A DNA stretch of 37,485 bases from a virus, in IMG/VR virus record IMGVR_UViG_3300029319_000163, positions 1 to 37,485 of that record; one strand, 5' to 3'. A program made the translations under genes and the position numbers. Positions 28,656-36,633 of the stretch are shown here, in pieces. Position 1 is the first letter of the stretch, and every line of letters starts with the position of its first letter. The notes beneath the pieces are model-generated. The model ran no database searches and was not told where the DNA came from. It saw only the letters and a list, made by a program, of their open reading frames with translations.

Positions 28656-28784
28656 CTATTGCTGATTGCCGATTTTTTGGTGGATCTTGTCGGCCTTTTG
28701 AATGATCTTTTGTGCCTTTTCTCGTGATAGACAGTCTTCGGCTTTCTGCAAACACTTCGCCAGCTTTTTGTGCTGCTTGTCCAT
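28656..28784 (-). CDS. small charged helical protein, 42 aa
   Basis: Lys-rich helix 'MDKQHKKLAKCLQKAEDCLS', then 'REKAQKIIQKADKIHQKIGNQQ'. Starts on the TGATG overlap with the upstream gene, so translation is coupled. No function is visible. Reading of a small gap by eye. Confidence 0.65.
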   Translation of the reverse strand: MDKQHKKLAKCLQKAEDCLSREKAQKIIQKADKIHQKIGNQQ

Positions 28785-29068
28785 CACCACTTAACCTTAT
28801 TTGCCCACCAAGCTCCGCTCATCTTTCCACGTGCAATGTTCTTCGCGTGTCTAGCCTTGAAAGCTTTGCGCCTTTTGCGATTGGCTTCTGACTCGCCCTC
28901 TCTGGCAGGACTTCCTTTCTCGCCTTGCTGACCAAAGCGTATCAGTTTTACCTTGTCACCCTCTTTGGCAAGGACTACATGAGATTTACTCGGATGACTT
29001 GGCGTGCGCTTCGGCTTGTTAAATCCAGATAAGCCATATCTTTCAAGTCGTGGGTCTTTCTTGCTCAT
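28784..29068 (-). CDS. DUF6321-like protein, 94 aa
   Basis: Conserved pattern 'LERYGLSGFNKPKRTPSHPSKSHVVLAKEGDKVKLIRFGQQG' and basic 'EANRKRRKAFKARHAKNIARGKMSGAWWANKVKW'. The GFNKPKRTPxHPxKSHxVxAKxGxxVKxIRFGQQG...AWWANKVKW pattern is a well-preserved small protein family common in cyanophages. Function unknown; charge and placement next to the capsid genes suggest a virion or DNA-associated role. ATGA overlap with the upstream gene. Confidence 0.85.
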   Translation of the reverse strand: MSKKDPRLERYGLSGFNKPKRTPSHPSKSHVVLAKEGDKVKLIRFGQQGEKGSPAREGESEANRKRRKAFKARHAKNIARGKMSGAWWANKVKW

Positions 29069-29250
29069 GACTGCTGATCGTATAAAGTTTCCAGCATCAT
29101 TGCTGACAAGATCGACTTAAGTTCCCTTAGATTCTCCTGTTCCTCTGGGTCAGGTCCACCGGGCCATTTTGCATAATAGAAACTTACTGACCGATGCAGA
29201 AGCCGTACAGCGTCCGCAGTGACAGTAAGTTCCCAGCAGTCATCAGTCAC
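29065..29250 (-). CDS. hypothetical protein, 61 aa (GTG start)
   Basis: GTG start at 29250 inside the overlapping GTGA with the upstream stop. It is helical: 'TVTADAVRLLHRSVSFYYAKWPGGPDPEEQENLRELKSILSAM'. The 'YyaKWPGGDPEEQe.L..Lk' segment resembles a short cyanophage protein from memory. Function unknown. Confidence 0.7.
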   Translation of the reverse strand: MTDDCWELTVTADAVRLLHRSVSFYYAKWPGGPDPEEQENLRELKSILSAMMLETLYDQQS

Positions 29251-29366
29251 TTTTTCTTCCTTTTTTTGTCGCGCAACTTTTTAAGGTCAGCGGCAGTAAT
29301 TTTGTCACGTGGTGGAGCCAACGCTGCCATCTTGCGTTGTTTTGCCGAGTATTTAGACTTTGGCAT
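29247..29366 (-). CDS. small basic protein, 39 aa (PKSKYSAKQRKMA type)
   Basis: 'MPKSKYSAKQRKMAALAPPR' followed by 'DKITAADLKKLRDKKRKKK'. This matches a very short, strongly basic protein common in marine cyanophages, from memory. It lacks any fold clue; the charge suggests nucleic acid or virion contact. Overlaps its neighbours (ATG at 29366, TGA at 29247). Confidence 0.75.
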   Translation of the reverse strand: MPKSKYSAKQRKMAALAPPRDKITAADLKKLRDKKRKKK

Positions 29367-29608
29367 TACTTTTTGCTCCTCTTGGCGGCTTTGCTCAGCT
29401 CAGATTGCTTTTTGAGGACAGGGTTGCCCGTGCTATCTGACTTGATACGGATGACAGGATCATCTTCAGTGCCGACCCTAGTGACAGTGCCACCTGAGGG
29501 ACCCTTGACGCTGCCTCTTTTTCCCGCAGAACCTGTAACCACGCCATAAGTTCTCACTCCGCGATAGAGCCAACTAACTCTGGTCCCTTTGCTCGGCTTT
29601 GTCTTCAT
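29366..29608 (-). CDS. TUDOR/HVA1-like small protein, 80 aa
   Basis: 'KPSKGTRVSWLYRGVRTYGVVTGSAGKRGSVKGPSGGTVTRVGTEDDPVIRIKSDSTGNPVLKKQSELSKA'. This is the hypervirulence-associated TUDOR pattern: [KxGdxVsW...G...G.V........G..vtr.GteddPa..I......G..vlk..seL]. It is a small SH3-like beta-barrel. The molecular role in phages is unknown. Starts in ATGA overlap with the next gene. Confidence 0.8.
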   Translation of the reverse strand: MKTKPSKGTRVSWLYRGVRTYGVVTGSAGKRGSVKGPSGGTVTRVGTEDDPVIRIKSDSTGNPVLKKQSELSKAAKRSKK

Positions 29609-29688
29609 TTCTTGCCACCCTTTTTCATCTTTTTCTTCTTTGGTGGACGGCCCACTTTTGAGCCGTAAGTTCCAGGACCTTGAGGCAT
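29605..29688 (-). CDS. tiny basic protein with AT-hook-like core, 27 aa
   Basis: 'MPQGPGTYGSKVGRPPKKKK' then 'MKKGGKK'. The GRP/PP-K core is AT-hook-like. The opening PQGPGTYGSK is conserved in short proteins I associate with marine cyanophages. At 27 codons it needs outside support, but the ATGA overlap with its neighbour fits a real gene. Probably a DNA-binding or packaged basic peptide. Confidence 0.7.
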   Translation of the reverse strand: MPQGPGTYGSKVGRPPKKKKMKKGGKK

Positions 29689-29711
29689 TTTTTCAATGCG
29701 AATAATTCATT

Positions 29712-29987
29712 CTAAGTTATCATCTTTGTGTTAGCGGTTGGGTCATCTTCAGGCGTCGGCTTTTCAGGCTCAGGCTGTGCTTTCGGCTCAAATGATTGCA
29801 ACCATTCACGCAATGCGTCGCCAGTTGGCGTGCCTTTGGGCCACTTTACATGTTTTAAGATCGCTTTGTGATCTGTGAAGCATCGCGATGAGTTTTTGGC
29901 GTAGACGGTATATACAACTTTGGGACCTTCACGCCGACGGCTTCTCTCAATCCACAGAGTCCGAGTGACAAACTTAGTTGTTTGCAT
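29712..29987 (-). CDS. hypothetical protein, 91 aa
   Basis: Beta-alpha protein: 'KFVTRTLWIERSRRREGPKVVYTVYAKNSSRCFTDHKAILKHVKWPKGTPTGDALREWLQSFE', then a Pro/Glu-rich tail. I recognise no family. It overlaps the MuF-like gene by 14 bases and likely belongs to the head operon. Confidence 0.65.
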   Translation of the reverse strand: MQTTKFVTRTLWIERSRRREGPKVVYTVYAKNSSRCFTDHKAILKHVKWPKGTPTGDALREWLQSFEPKAQPEPEKPTPEDDPTANTKMIT

Positions 29988-31266
29988 TGATTGGGCCGTA
30001 CCTGTTTCTTAGCTCTTCGAGGGTAACTTCACTTCCATCATCACGCACGAGTTTTTGCAGCGCCTTTTGCGGGTTCATGCCTGGTTGGCGTCGCAGCTTG
30101 TCAAAATAATCGGCCCTGCCTTTGCCTAAAGCCTTGACTCTGATGGAAACATTCTCAGGTTGTGCGATCCAATCACCATATTTCATGTCAGCCGGCACCA
30201 TGCCACCTATAGCAGCACGCTCACCTTCGTCGTCTGGAGCCGAGAATGGCAGATTGTCATAGTCAACTACAGCGGCAATAGTAGATCGGCAATTGAAGTG
30301 CTGTGGTGGCTCAGGTCCCTTCCCATACTCAAACTGTTGGCCGTCAAGCGCCATACAAATAGCCGTTGTTCTTGCATCCAACGTGGCGATGTATTCATAC
30401 TTTTTTGTGATGTCATTGTTCGCCTCATACACATTCATGGCAGCCGTGTTTGTCACCTGATTTACGCTTGTTCGGACAAGAGTCATGACTTGATGGTTTG
30501 CCACTGCCGTCAACTCACCACCGGCCTGCTGTAGCTGTTTCATTGACAAGCCAGCCGCTCTGACCTGACCAACTGACAATGGTGCATAGTCGCCAAACTT
30601 CAAGCGCCCTTTGAGCCGACGTGTAATCTGCGGAAGTGTCTGCCCTGACAAAAGTCCCTGTCTGACAATTTGGCCGAACAATGCAGCTTGACTTTCTGCC
30701 AAGCCACGAAAAGCTTTTGCGACTGTTTTGCCGTTCGGCAGCGTGATTGTTGTGCCTTGAGTCGCTGTCAGGTTGAATGTTGCTCGACCCACAACACCCT
30801 GGACACCAGGATCAGGCACGCCATAAACCGCTTTGTAAAGGTCATCGCTTAGTGCAACAACATTCACATCTGTAGGATCGGTCAGAACAACAGATTGAGC
30901 AAAGTCAGCCGACACCTCAACAGTATTAACAAGAGATCGCTCGCCTCTTGGCAGAACATTGCGCAGTTGCTGTGTCACGAACTCGCTTTGTAGCTCGGCG
31001 ACACCTTGCAGTTGTAAGACTGTGAACTGTGTTGCATCACCGGCCCAACCATCAAGCGATGCCTTCAGTTGTGCGAGAATGCTTCTTAGTCTTGCGGCGC
31101 GAAAGAGCTGACCATCATCGTCCAACCCAAGGTCATCAATGATCCTCAGCTCATTAACAGCGCGAATGATAATATCGTTGTAAACGTTAATAATGCGCCG
31201 AGCAACACCATTGCTAAACCGATTGAGATCGATCGCGTTTCTGTAAAGCTCGGCAGGGACAGTCAT
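29974..31266 (-). CDS. MuF-like head morphogenesis protein
   Basis: 430 residues. The N-terminal helical part precedes the Mu gpF domain. 'QQAGGELTAVANHQVMTLVRTSVNQVTNTAAMNVYEANNDITKKYEYIATLDARTTAICMALDGQQFEYGKGPEPPQHFNCRSTIAAVVDY' is the diagnostic ending: R...N.......y........y...a..D.RT...C..ldG..f......P..H.nCRs. Such minor head proteins ride with the portal and may be ejected. It comes right after the portal, as usual, with a 4-base overlap to the small gene upstream. Confidence 0.92.
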   Translation of the reverse strand: MTVPAELYRNAIDLNRFSNGVARRIINVYNDIIIRAVNELRIIDDLGLDDDGQLFRAARLRSILAQLKASLDGWAGDATQFTVLQLQGVAELQSEFVTQQLRNVLPRGERSLVNTVEVSADFAQSVVLTDPTDVNVVALSDDLYKAVYGVPDPGVQGVVGRATFNLTATQGTTITLPNGKTVAKAFRGLAESQAALFGQIVRQGLLSGQTLPQITRRLKGRLKFGDYAPLSVGQVRAAGLSMKQLQQAGGELTAVANHQVMTLVRTSVNQVTNTAAMNVYEANNDITKKYEYIATLDARTTAICMALDGQQFEYGKGPEPPQHFNCRSTIAAVVDYDNLPFSAPDDEGERAAIGGMVPADMKYGDWIAQPENVSIRVKALGKGRADYFDKLRRQPGMNPQKALQKLVRDDGSEVTLEELRNRYGPINANN

Positions 31267-31517
31267 TGTTCTTCTAAGCCAATATCCTCGGGGTCATATG
31301 GTGAAATGATGGAAACATCAGCGCCAGCCTCGACTGCAGCTTTCATCGCGTCAATGAAGCCATCAATAGTGTCCTGACCCTCATCAATGATCCGAACCTC
31401 TTCCACATTGTCCACCTCGCCGTCGTAGAACCAAGTCATGCGCACAATGGCGAAAGTGTTTTTTGGGAGTTTGCGTTGAATGTACTGCAAAGTCCGCGAC
31501 TCAATCTCATGATCCAT
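31263..31517 (-). CDS. hypothetical protein between portal and MuF, 84 aa
   Basis: Alternating beta and helix: 'ESRTLQYIQRKLPKNTFAIVRMTWFYDGEVDNVEEVRIIDEGQDTIDGFIDAMKAAVEAGADVSIISPYDPEDIGLEE'. Acidic C-terminus. I do not recognise the family. Position suggests a minor head component or chaperone. 4-base overlap with MuF. Confidence 0.7.
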   Translation of the reverse strand: MDHEIESRTLQYIQRKLPKNTFAIVRMTWFYDGEVDNVEEVRIIDEGQDTIDGFIDAMKAAVEAGADVSIISPYDPEDIGLEEQ

Positions 31518-31556
31518 GGCGAAAGCCTGACTGCATCTATTCTGCCGCAGAACATA

Positions 31557-32960
31557 TCAGGTGTTAAGTTGGGGTTCCTCCACTAGAGTGCTTTCCTCAC
31601 TTTCCAATAACCCGCCATTTTGGGTCGCATCAAGCTCTTGATCCACGTCAAAATCATCGCCAAGCACTTCGCCCTCACTTAGCTGCATCAGCAGCGTTTC
31701 TTGCGTGATGGTTCCAGCCGTATAAAGCTGTAGCAAAGCCTGGATCTCTTGCGGTTCAAGTCTGCTGCCGAGGAAGTCGCGGTTTACATAACAACTGCCA
31801 GGTTGATTGTCGCCAAGGTACTGTGCATGAAACTGCAGGCAATTGTCGATCATGTCTTGCATGTTTTGAGCGATGACCATCATGTTGCTATCGCCCTGAC
31901 TGCGATCAATTCTCTTGGCCTCAGCCGTCTCTGCACTCAGTTTTTGCCCTAACACTGCCGACAAACCCAGTTCATTGATTTGCGTCTCAATCTGACTAAG
32001 CCGCTGGAACTGGGAAGCAAATGCGTCAGATGGTGGAGAAATATACTCGGCACTTCCATCAGAGGGAAATGCAATCGCTTCACCCGGCCCTGCAGTTACT
32101 TCCTCGGCAGAGGTTGGAAAGCCGAAAAATGCCAACATTGGCACCGCACTAATGTGCAGTTGATTGTCTAAGTCAGACTGAACCTGATATGCCTTCAGGT
32201 TCAACATTGCAATATCTTCTAATGGCGGCCGAGACTCAAGATAATCGACGCGGTTACTATAAGCGATGCTAAATGGAATTTTATTGAGAGATGTGCGACC
32301 CTCATCCACAATGGCATAATCGCTGTTCTTTTCAGTGCGCCGATAGACCTTGTACTCTCCTGGCGTAAGTACCCGAACCTGTTGTTCCTGTTTCTCCCCA
32401 AACTCGCCATCAGCTACGGTTACTGTCTCTTGAAGTCGTAATTGCGTTAGAACTTGTTGTCCGTCTTGAATCTCAACTCTCCAACCTAGGATCTGGCGCG
32501 GAGTATATCGGACCCAATAGGGTCGGCCTTTGCCATCAGTCGGTGCATCTACTAAGACGCCAACGTGCCCATAACGAATGGCTTGACGCGCAGTTTCATA
32601 AGTCCAAACATTTAGATCGTCTTGCAGATCAACATTGAAGAGTTGCTCGCGAATTTGATCTGATGTGTCATTAAGTCGAACAGGCTTGCGAGTCAACATG
32701 CCCGCCAACATGCGCTCTAGCCGCTGATAGTAAGGTGGACAAATGGATGTAGCCAGCCGACGATCATATGACTCATCACTTTCTCGCAGTTCTTGTGGCA
32801 AATAACGCCGATGCCTTCGCCTAATTTCATAAGTCCCACCAATTAGATCCTCAATTAGGACCCAATGTGGTTGCATGTTATGCCATGCGCTATTTTCGTC
32901 TTGAACTTTGGCGACAGTCTTGTGATGCTGCCGATCATAATGCTGAAAGCCAGAATACAC
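31557..32960 (-). CDS. portal protein (DUF4055 type)
   Basis: 467 residues. 'WVLIEDLIGGTYEIRRRHRRYLPQELRESDESYDRRLATSICPPYYQRLERMLAGMLTRKPVRL' is the typical DUF4055 opening (i.D...G...vr..g..YLP.......e.Y..Rl..a...n...rtl..l.G.v..kp). It continues with 'ARQAIRYGHVGVLVDAP', 'ILGWRVE' and an adaptor segment. It forms the 12-mer portal at the capsid vertex. Order TerL-portal-MuF is standard. Confidence 0.92.
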   Translation of the reverse strand: MYSGFQHYDRQHHKTVAKVQDENSAWHNMQPHWVLIEDLIGGTYEIRRRHRRYLPQELRESDESYDRRLATSICPPYYQRLERMLAGMLTRKPVRLNDTSDQIREQLFNVDLQDDLNVWTYETARQAIRYGHVGVLVDAPTDGKGRPYWVRYTPRQILGWRVEIQDGQQVLTQLRLQETVTVADGEFGEKQEQQVRVLTPGEYKVYRRTEKNSDYAIVDEGRTSLNKIPFSIAYSNRVDYLESRPPLEDIAMLNLKAYQVQSDLDNQLHISAVPMLAFFGFPTSAEEVTAGPGEAIAFPSDGSAEYISPPSDAFASQFQRLSQIETQINELGLSAVLGQKLSAETAEAKRIDRSQGDSNMMVIAQNMQDMIDNCLQFHAQYLGDNQPGSCYVNRDFLGSRLEPQEIQALLQLYTAGTITQETLLMQLSEGEVLGDDFDVDQELDATQNGGLLESEESTLVEEPQLNT

Positions 32961-32991
32961 AGTGCTATCGCGCCCAGTGCTTATAGTTTAA

Positions 32992-34335
32992 TCAATAAAT
33001 CCTAATGCCAGTGCCACGACCAGCACGAGCATGAAGCGGATTAAATTGTCGCCAGACTAAATAACCCAGCGCATCATTCATGTGATCATAGCCGGCGTCT
33101 TTATCTGGGTCGCCATTGTCTTTGTAACTTTGTAGTTCGAGGCACTCAATTAGTCGCTTACAGTTTTCTTGCACTTGGAGCCGCACTTCTCCTTTCCCAT
33201 TCTCCAACACAGCTTGAACAGAAGATACCCGATCACGTACTGGAGGATTAGCACGGGGAGATTGATTGCTGAATCCATAGGATTCGAGAATCTGGATGTC
33301 TGTGCGCGAGGCATTTGTGCTGCGGTTGCCACCAGAGGCATCAGGGTAAATGTACGTTTTGCGGCCACTGTATCTGCGCTTAATCTCTTGGGCAAGTGAG
33401 TCGGTGTCTTTTGAGCCCGAGACCTCATCGATCACCACAAGCTTATTGTCAAGCCTTACGGCGATCACTGCAGACATATTGTTAATGTTGAAGTCCAAAC
33501 CACAGTGAATCGGCTCAGTTGCTGCTGAGACGGCTTTGCACACATGCTTTTCTCGGCTAAACCTGTCATAAACTTGCCCCATTGTGAGGTTCGTAAATTC
33601 TCCGTTTAGATATGCCTGTAAAGTCTTCGGATCATAATTACTGCGCATTCTGTCAATAAAATCCATCGGCAAATGTGGATTATCGGTAGTGCGCATCTTG
33701 ATCAGCTTGCGATCATCTCGCTGTTGCGCCTCTTCCGTGCCAAATGTCTGCCACATCCACCTGAAGCCCTCAGGCGTCGATGATGCTGCAAATTGCCGCT
33801 GATTACCAGAACGTAGTCGGCCCAAGATCTTAGGAAAAGCCTTGTTGGCAATACTTGGCGCGACAGTATCAATCTCATCGCACAAGACCCAGGCGAGGTT
33901 CAAGCCCACAATGCGGCTCCAACTCTCAAAACTACGGCAAATTATTTTTGTATCTCCGCCTGGCAAATGCAAAACATATTCTGGCAGTGGCGATGATCTA
34001 AAACTATGTGGGATGCCATGGCGATCTAAAAAGTCGTCAAAATCATTCAACCAAATATCGCGTACAAGTGGGCCAGTTGGTTCCATCACGCAGCCAATAA
34101 ATCCTTGATTTGCAAGCGCCAAGATCACAGCTTTTGCGCACATTGCAAAAGTTTTACCCGATCCATAGCCTGCACTTAAGCCGAGAATTTCTGTGCTGTT
34201 GTCATTAACAAAGTCCAGCTGACCTGGATGCAACTCGGCTTTTATGTTGTCGAGCAACGTCGCAGCATGAACCCGCTTGCCACCACTATCAAGGCGGTCT
34301 AAAACGCACCCAACCCTATCTGACAGAATCGACAC
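32992..34335 (-). CDS. terL: terminase large subunit
   Basis: 447 residues: ATPase with 'GLSAGYGSGKT' (Walker A ~56-62) and 'LAWVLCDEIDT' (Walker B, catalytic Glu ~154), and coupling segment 'SSTPEGFRWMW'. C-terminal RNase-H-like nuclease: 'HCGLDFNINNMSAVIAV' (Asp281), 'VVIDEVSG' (Glu304), 'YIYPDASGGNRST' (Asp332), 'NDALGYLVW'. It drives DNA packaging and makes the genome cut. It overlaps TerS by one base. All catalytic positions are intact. Confidence 0.95.
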   Translation of the reverse strand: MSILSDRVGCVLDRLDSGGKRVHAATLLDNIKAELHPGQLDFVNDNSTEILGLSAGYGSGKTFAMCAKAVILALANQGFIGCVMEPTGPLVRDIWLNDFDDFLDRHGIPHSFRSSPLPEYVLHLPGGDTKIICRSFESWSRIVGLNLAWVLCDEIDTVAPSIANKAFPKILGRLRSGNQRQFAASSTPEGFRWMWQTFGTEEAQQRDDRKLIKMRTTDNPHLPMDFIDRMRSNYDPKTLQAYLNGEFTNLTMGQVYDRFSREKHVCKAVSAATEPIHCGLDFNINNMSAVIAVRLDNKLVVIDEVSGSKDTDSLAQEIKRRYSGRKTYIYPDASGGNRSTNASRTDIQILESYGFSNQSPRANPPVRDRVSSVQAVLENGKGEVRLQVQENCKRLIECLELQSYKDNGDPDKDAGYDHMNDALGYLVWRQFNPLHARAGRGTGIRIY

Positions 34336-34685
34336 TATTTATCAACTTGGCCGAGCCTGGCAAGTGTGTTGACAGCGCCTAGTGCGATATTTAGCTGATT
34401 AGTGCGACGCGCTTCCATCTGAATACTGGCGGCTTGCTGCATAAGTTCGGCAACAAATTGTGCGCGATCAACCTCAAAATCTTTCATAATCATCTCCTTC
34501 ACATGCGGCATATATTTCTTCGCAGTTTCTTCACTAATTCCCCACTGTTGTGTAGCAAAGCGAATACAATCCGCAGTTGTGCCACCGTTTCTAATTAGAT
34601 TAAATAACCGATTGTAACGATAAAGTTTTTCTGCCGCAGATGCACGCCGAGAAACTGGTTTTCCATCTTTCCGGGGACGTGGCAT
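34335..34685 (-). CDS. terS: terminase small subunit
   Basis: 116 residues: basic N-terminus ('MPRPRKDGKPVSRR') with helices 'LYRYNRLFNLIRNGGTTADCIRFATQQWGISEETAKKYMPHVKEMI'. The middle is an HTH-like TerS DNA-binding unit, and the helical end 'AELMQQAASIQMEARRTNQLNIALGAVNTLARL' is the oligomer part. It recognises the packaging start on the DNA. Start overlaps ABC-GNAT stop by one base, indicating coupled expression. Confidence 0.87.
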   Translation of the reverse strand: MPRPRKDGKPVSRRASAAEKLYRYNRLFNLIRNGGTTADCIRFATQQWGISEETAKKYMPHVKEMIMKDFEVDRAQFVAELMQQAASIQMEARRTNQLNIALGAVNTLARLGQVDK

Positions 34686-35827
34686 TACTTAATTCCTAGT
34701 GCTGCGGCTCCTGCAGGGTTCCTAGGTCCACAATAGCGGAAACTTGCCGTAATTCGGTCTGTGCCCAATGCTTGTCGCCACTGCGTCATCTCTTGCGTCT
34801 TAGCTTTTGTCGCCCTTCTGGCCCTCTGATCGCAATTATTTGAAGGTTTTCGGGTCATATTCCATAGTGGCGACTTCGCCCTATATGCAACCATTGCCGG
34901 GTTAGCTGTGACCGAGAGATAATATCGGCCACGAGTTCCATGGAAACAAGAGGCGATGAAGTTTGACATTGCATTGCCGATGCCTACACCTTGGAAGTCA
35001 GGATGACACACGGTTCGGTGTTCTTTCCACCTTGTTCCTTGCGGACATGGCATCGTGAGCACCGCAGTAAATGCGACAGGTCGGCCCTGATAGAAAGCGC
35101 AAAAACATTTCGCGCCGTTGTGAATATCTCGGTTTAGATAGTGAAACTTACTGAAGATCGGCCAGTATTGCTTGCCTGATACGGGTTGAACCGAGAGAGT
35201 GATTTGGGGTCGGTGAAGACAGTCCCGCGCAAAGCGGGAGGTAGATGGATCAAACACCCAGTCGGGTTGCAACCAGTCGAGGATGTCATAATGGCAGGCG
35301 ACTGCTACAAATTTTTGCCCGCGTTTACGAACTGCTTTGGCGATCGCTGCACTACCAATTTGTGCAACGGTACGATCAACAACAGATGTAAACTCGTCAA
35401 CGACAAACAAGTCAGGCGACTCGGCTAAACCTCTGGCGATACCGACTCTAAATTGTTCGCCATTGGAAAGAACATGATACGGCCTCAACCAGTTTGGTGG
35501 CGAGCTAAAGCCAACAGATGACAGCAAAGCCGTGATGTCCTTGATAGGCATCGACTTTGGGAAAGAATCTACGATGCTTTTATCGCCTGCCCAGGTAAAG
35601 TCTTGGTCAATTTTGTCGCCAAATAGTTCCCTGGCAATAGTCGTCTTACCACTGCCACTAGGGCCGACAATAACGCCAATGTTCCAATCGAACGTTTCGA
35701 TAGGTACATCGATGTCATAGGAAACTGTGGACTTTGGGGATGGAACAATGTCAAAAAGTCCCTCCAATTGCGCGACCCTAGCCGTCCTTTTGATTTCAGA
35801 CGACTTAGAAAAATTAAGATGCGGCAT
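34685..35827 (-). CDS. ABC-type ATPase fused to a GNAT acyltransferase domain (COG2401-like)
   Basis: A fusion of 380 residues. N-terminal ABC ATPase (~1-200) is complete: Walker A GPSGSGKT (55-62), signature 'HVLSNGEQFRVGIARGLA' (LSNGEQ at ~120-125), Walker B 'DLFVVDEF' (catalytic Glu145), H-loop His179. C-terminal GNAT (~215-380): 'FSKFHYLNRDIHNGAKCFCAFYQGRPVAFTAVL', motif A 'HPDFQGVGIG' (acyl-CoA pyrophosphate loop), then beta-rich end. No membrane segments, so not a transporter. The architecture matches COG2401 (function unresolved). It lies between ParB and TerS with overlaps, suggesting DNA modification or packaging control. Confidence 0.9.
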   Translation of the reverse strand: MPHLNFSKSSEIKRTARVAQLEGLFDIVPSPKSTVSYDIDVPIETFDWNIGVIVGPSGSGKTTIARELFGDKIDQDFTWAGDKSIVDSFPKSMPIKDITALLSSVGFSSPPNWLRPYHVLSNGEQFRVGIARGLAESPDLFVVDEFTSVVDRTVAQIGSAAIAKAVRKRGQKFVAVACHYDILDWLQPDWVFDPSTSRFARDCLHRPQITLSVQPVSGKQYWPIFSKFHYLNRDIHNGAKCFCAFYQGRPVAFTAVLTMPCPQGTRWKEHRTVCHPDFQGVGIGNAMSNFIASCFHGTRGRYYLSVTANPAMVAYRAKSPLWNMTRKPSNNCDQRARRATKAKTQEMTQWRQALGTDRITASFRYCGPRNPAGAAALGIK

Positions 35828-35829
35828 GT

Positions 35830-36414
35830 TCAGGCATTCATAGCTTTACAATCGAGCCCCTGACCCATCAAGTAGTCAAGAGTCGCCGTTTGTTCCTCTT
35901 CATTGCGGCAGTTGACAATGATCTGAAAGACGGCATCAATCTTGCCTGATTGATCGTCTACTTCCTCATCTTCATTGAAGTCCGACTCATTATCAGCAAG
36001 AATTGCCATAAGCTCGTCATCAGAGAACCACGGCTCAATGTCATGCTCACTCGACAGAGTGTTAAGCATTTCTTTATCCCATTCGGCCAACTCAGCAGTC
36101 CTATTGTCGGCCAATGCAAGGCCCACTTTCGACTCTTCAGTTAGTCCAGTCCGACGTACAGCAATTACTTCGTCGCCGTCGGTCTCAATGATTCGGACTT
36201 TATCAATACCCGAAGCGGCTGCTGCTTCAACCGTGCCGTTCCCAGCAAGAATGCGGTTCGATTCATCAATAACAATCGATCGGGCAGCACCATAGCGGTT
36301 AATGGACTCCTCAATCAGATTTTTCGACTGAACAGTGCGTTTTCTGGCGTTCTTATGGTCCTGTTTTAGGGATGAAAGCGGTTGTAATGCGCCATCTTTG
36401 CCGCTCATCTGCAC
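35830..36414 (-). CDS. ParB-like nuclease/partition-domain protein
   Basis: 194 residues. 'LQPLSSLKQDHKNARKRTVQSKNLIEESINRYGAARSIVIDESNRILAGNGTVEAAAASGIDKVRII' fits the ParB/Sulfiredoxin-like fold: 'l.p...N.R....l..SI...G....iv.d....i.aGhg...Aa...G...v'. 'ALADNRTAELAEWDKEMLNTL' is the usual continuation in phage copies. The C-terminal part is acidic ('DESDFNEDEEVDD'). Such phage ParB domains often pair with DNA-modifying enzymes and may bind or nick DNA. It is first in the late block. MQMSG offers two starts (36414 or 36408). Confidence 0.85.
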   Translation of the reverse strand: MQMSGKDGALQPLSSLKQDHKNARKRTVQSKNLIEESINRYGAARSIVIDESNRILAGNGTVEAAAASGIDKVRIIETDGDEVIAVRRTGLTEESKVGLALADNRTAELAEWDKEMLNTLSSEHDIEPWFSDDELMAILADNESDFNEDEEVDDQSGKIDAVFQIIVNCRNEEEQTATLDYLMGQGLDCKAMNA

Positions 36415-36435
36415 AAATACTGCAATAACCCGACC

Positions 36436-36441
36436 ATTATA
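36436..36441 (-). promoter_or_regulatory. consensus -10 element of the late block
   Basis: Minus-strand TATAAT exactly matches the sigma-70 -10 box and lies ~21 bases before the ParB ATG. The upstream region lacks a TTGACA-type -35 at 17 bases (AAAGAA there), as in cyanobacterial promoters that rely on the -10. It probably starts the ParB-ABC/GNAT-TerS-TerL mRNA, with a very short leader. It may depend on the phage sigma factor. Confidence 0.55.
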
Positions 36442-36613
36442 GGGGTAAAGCCGAAAGCTTCTTTTTTCTGCATCAATTGCACCAGGTAGGTTAGGTCATC
36501 CAAGACCTTATATCAAAAAAAAATTGATTCGGAAGCTGGGATGCAAGGCCACCACTGGACGGAAAAGGTCCGCTGTGGACACTCTGGTCCACCTGGTAGA
36601 CAGCCACAGAAAA

Positions 36614-36633
36614 CCCTGGATTTTACCCCAGGG
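36614..36633 (-). terminator. terminator of the right-end small-gene operon
   Basis: CCCTGG (36614-36619) pairs with CCAGGG (36628-36633) around an 8-base loop. On the minus strand the stem is followed by TTTTCTG. It lies 15 bases past the stop of the 36649-36849 gene. The T-run is short, so efficiency may be partial. Confidence 0.65.
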
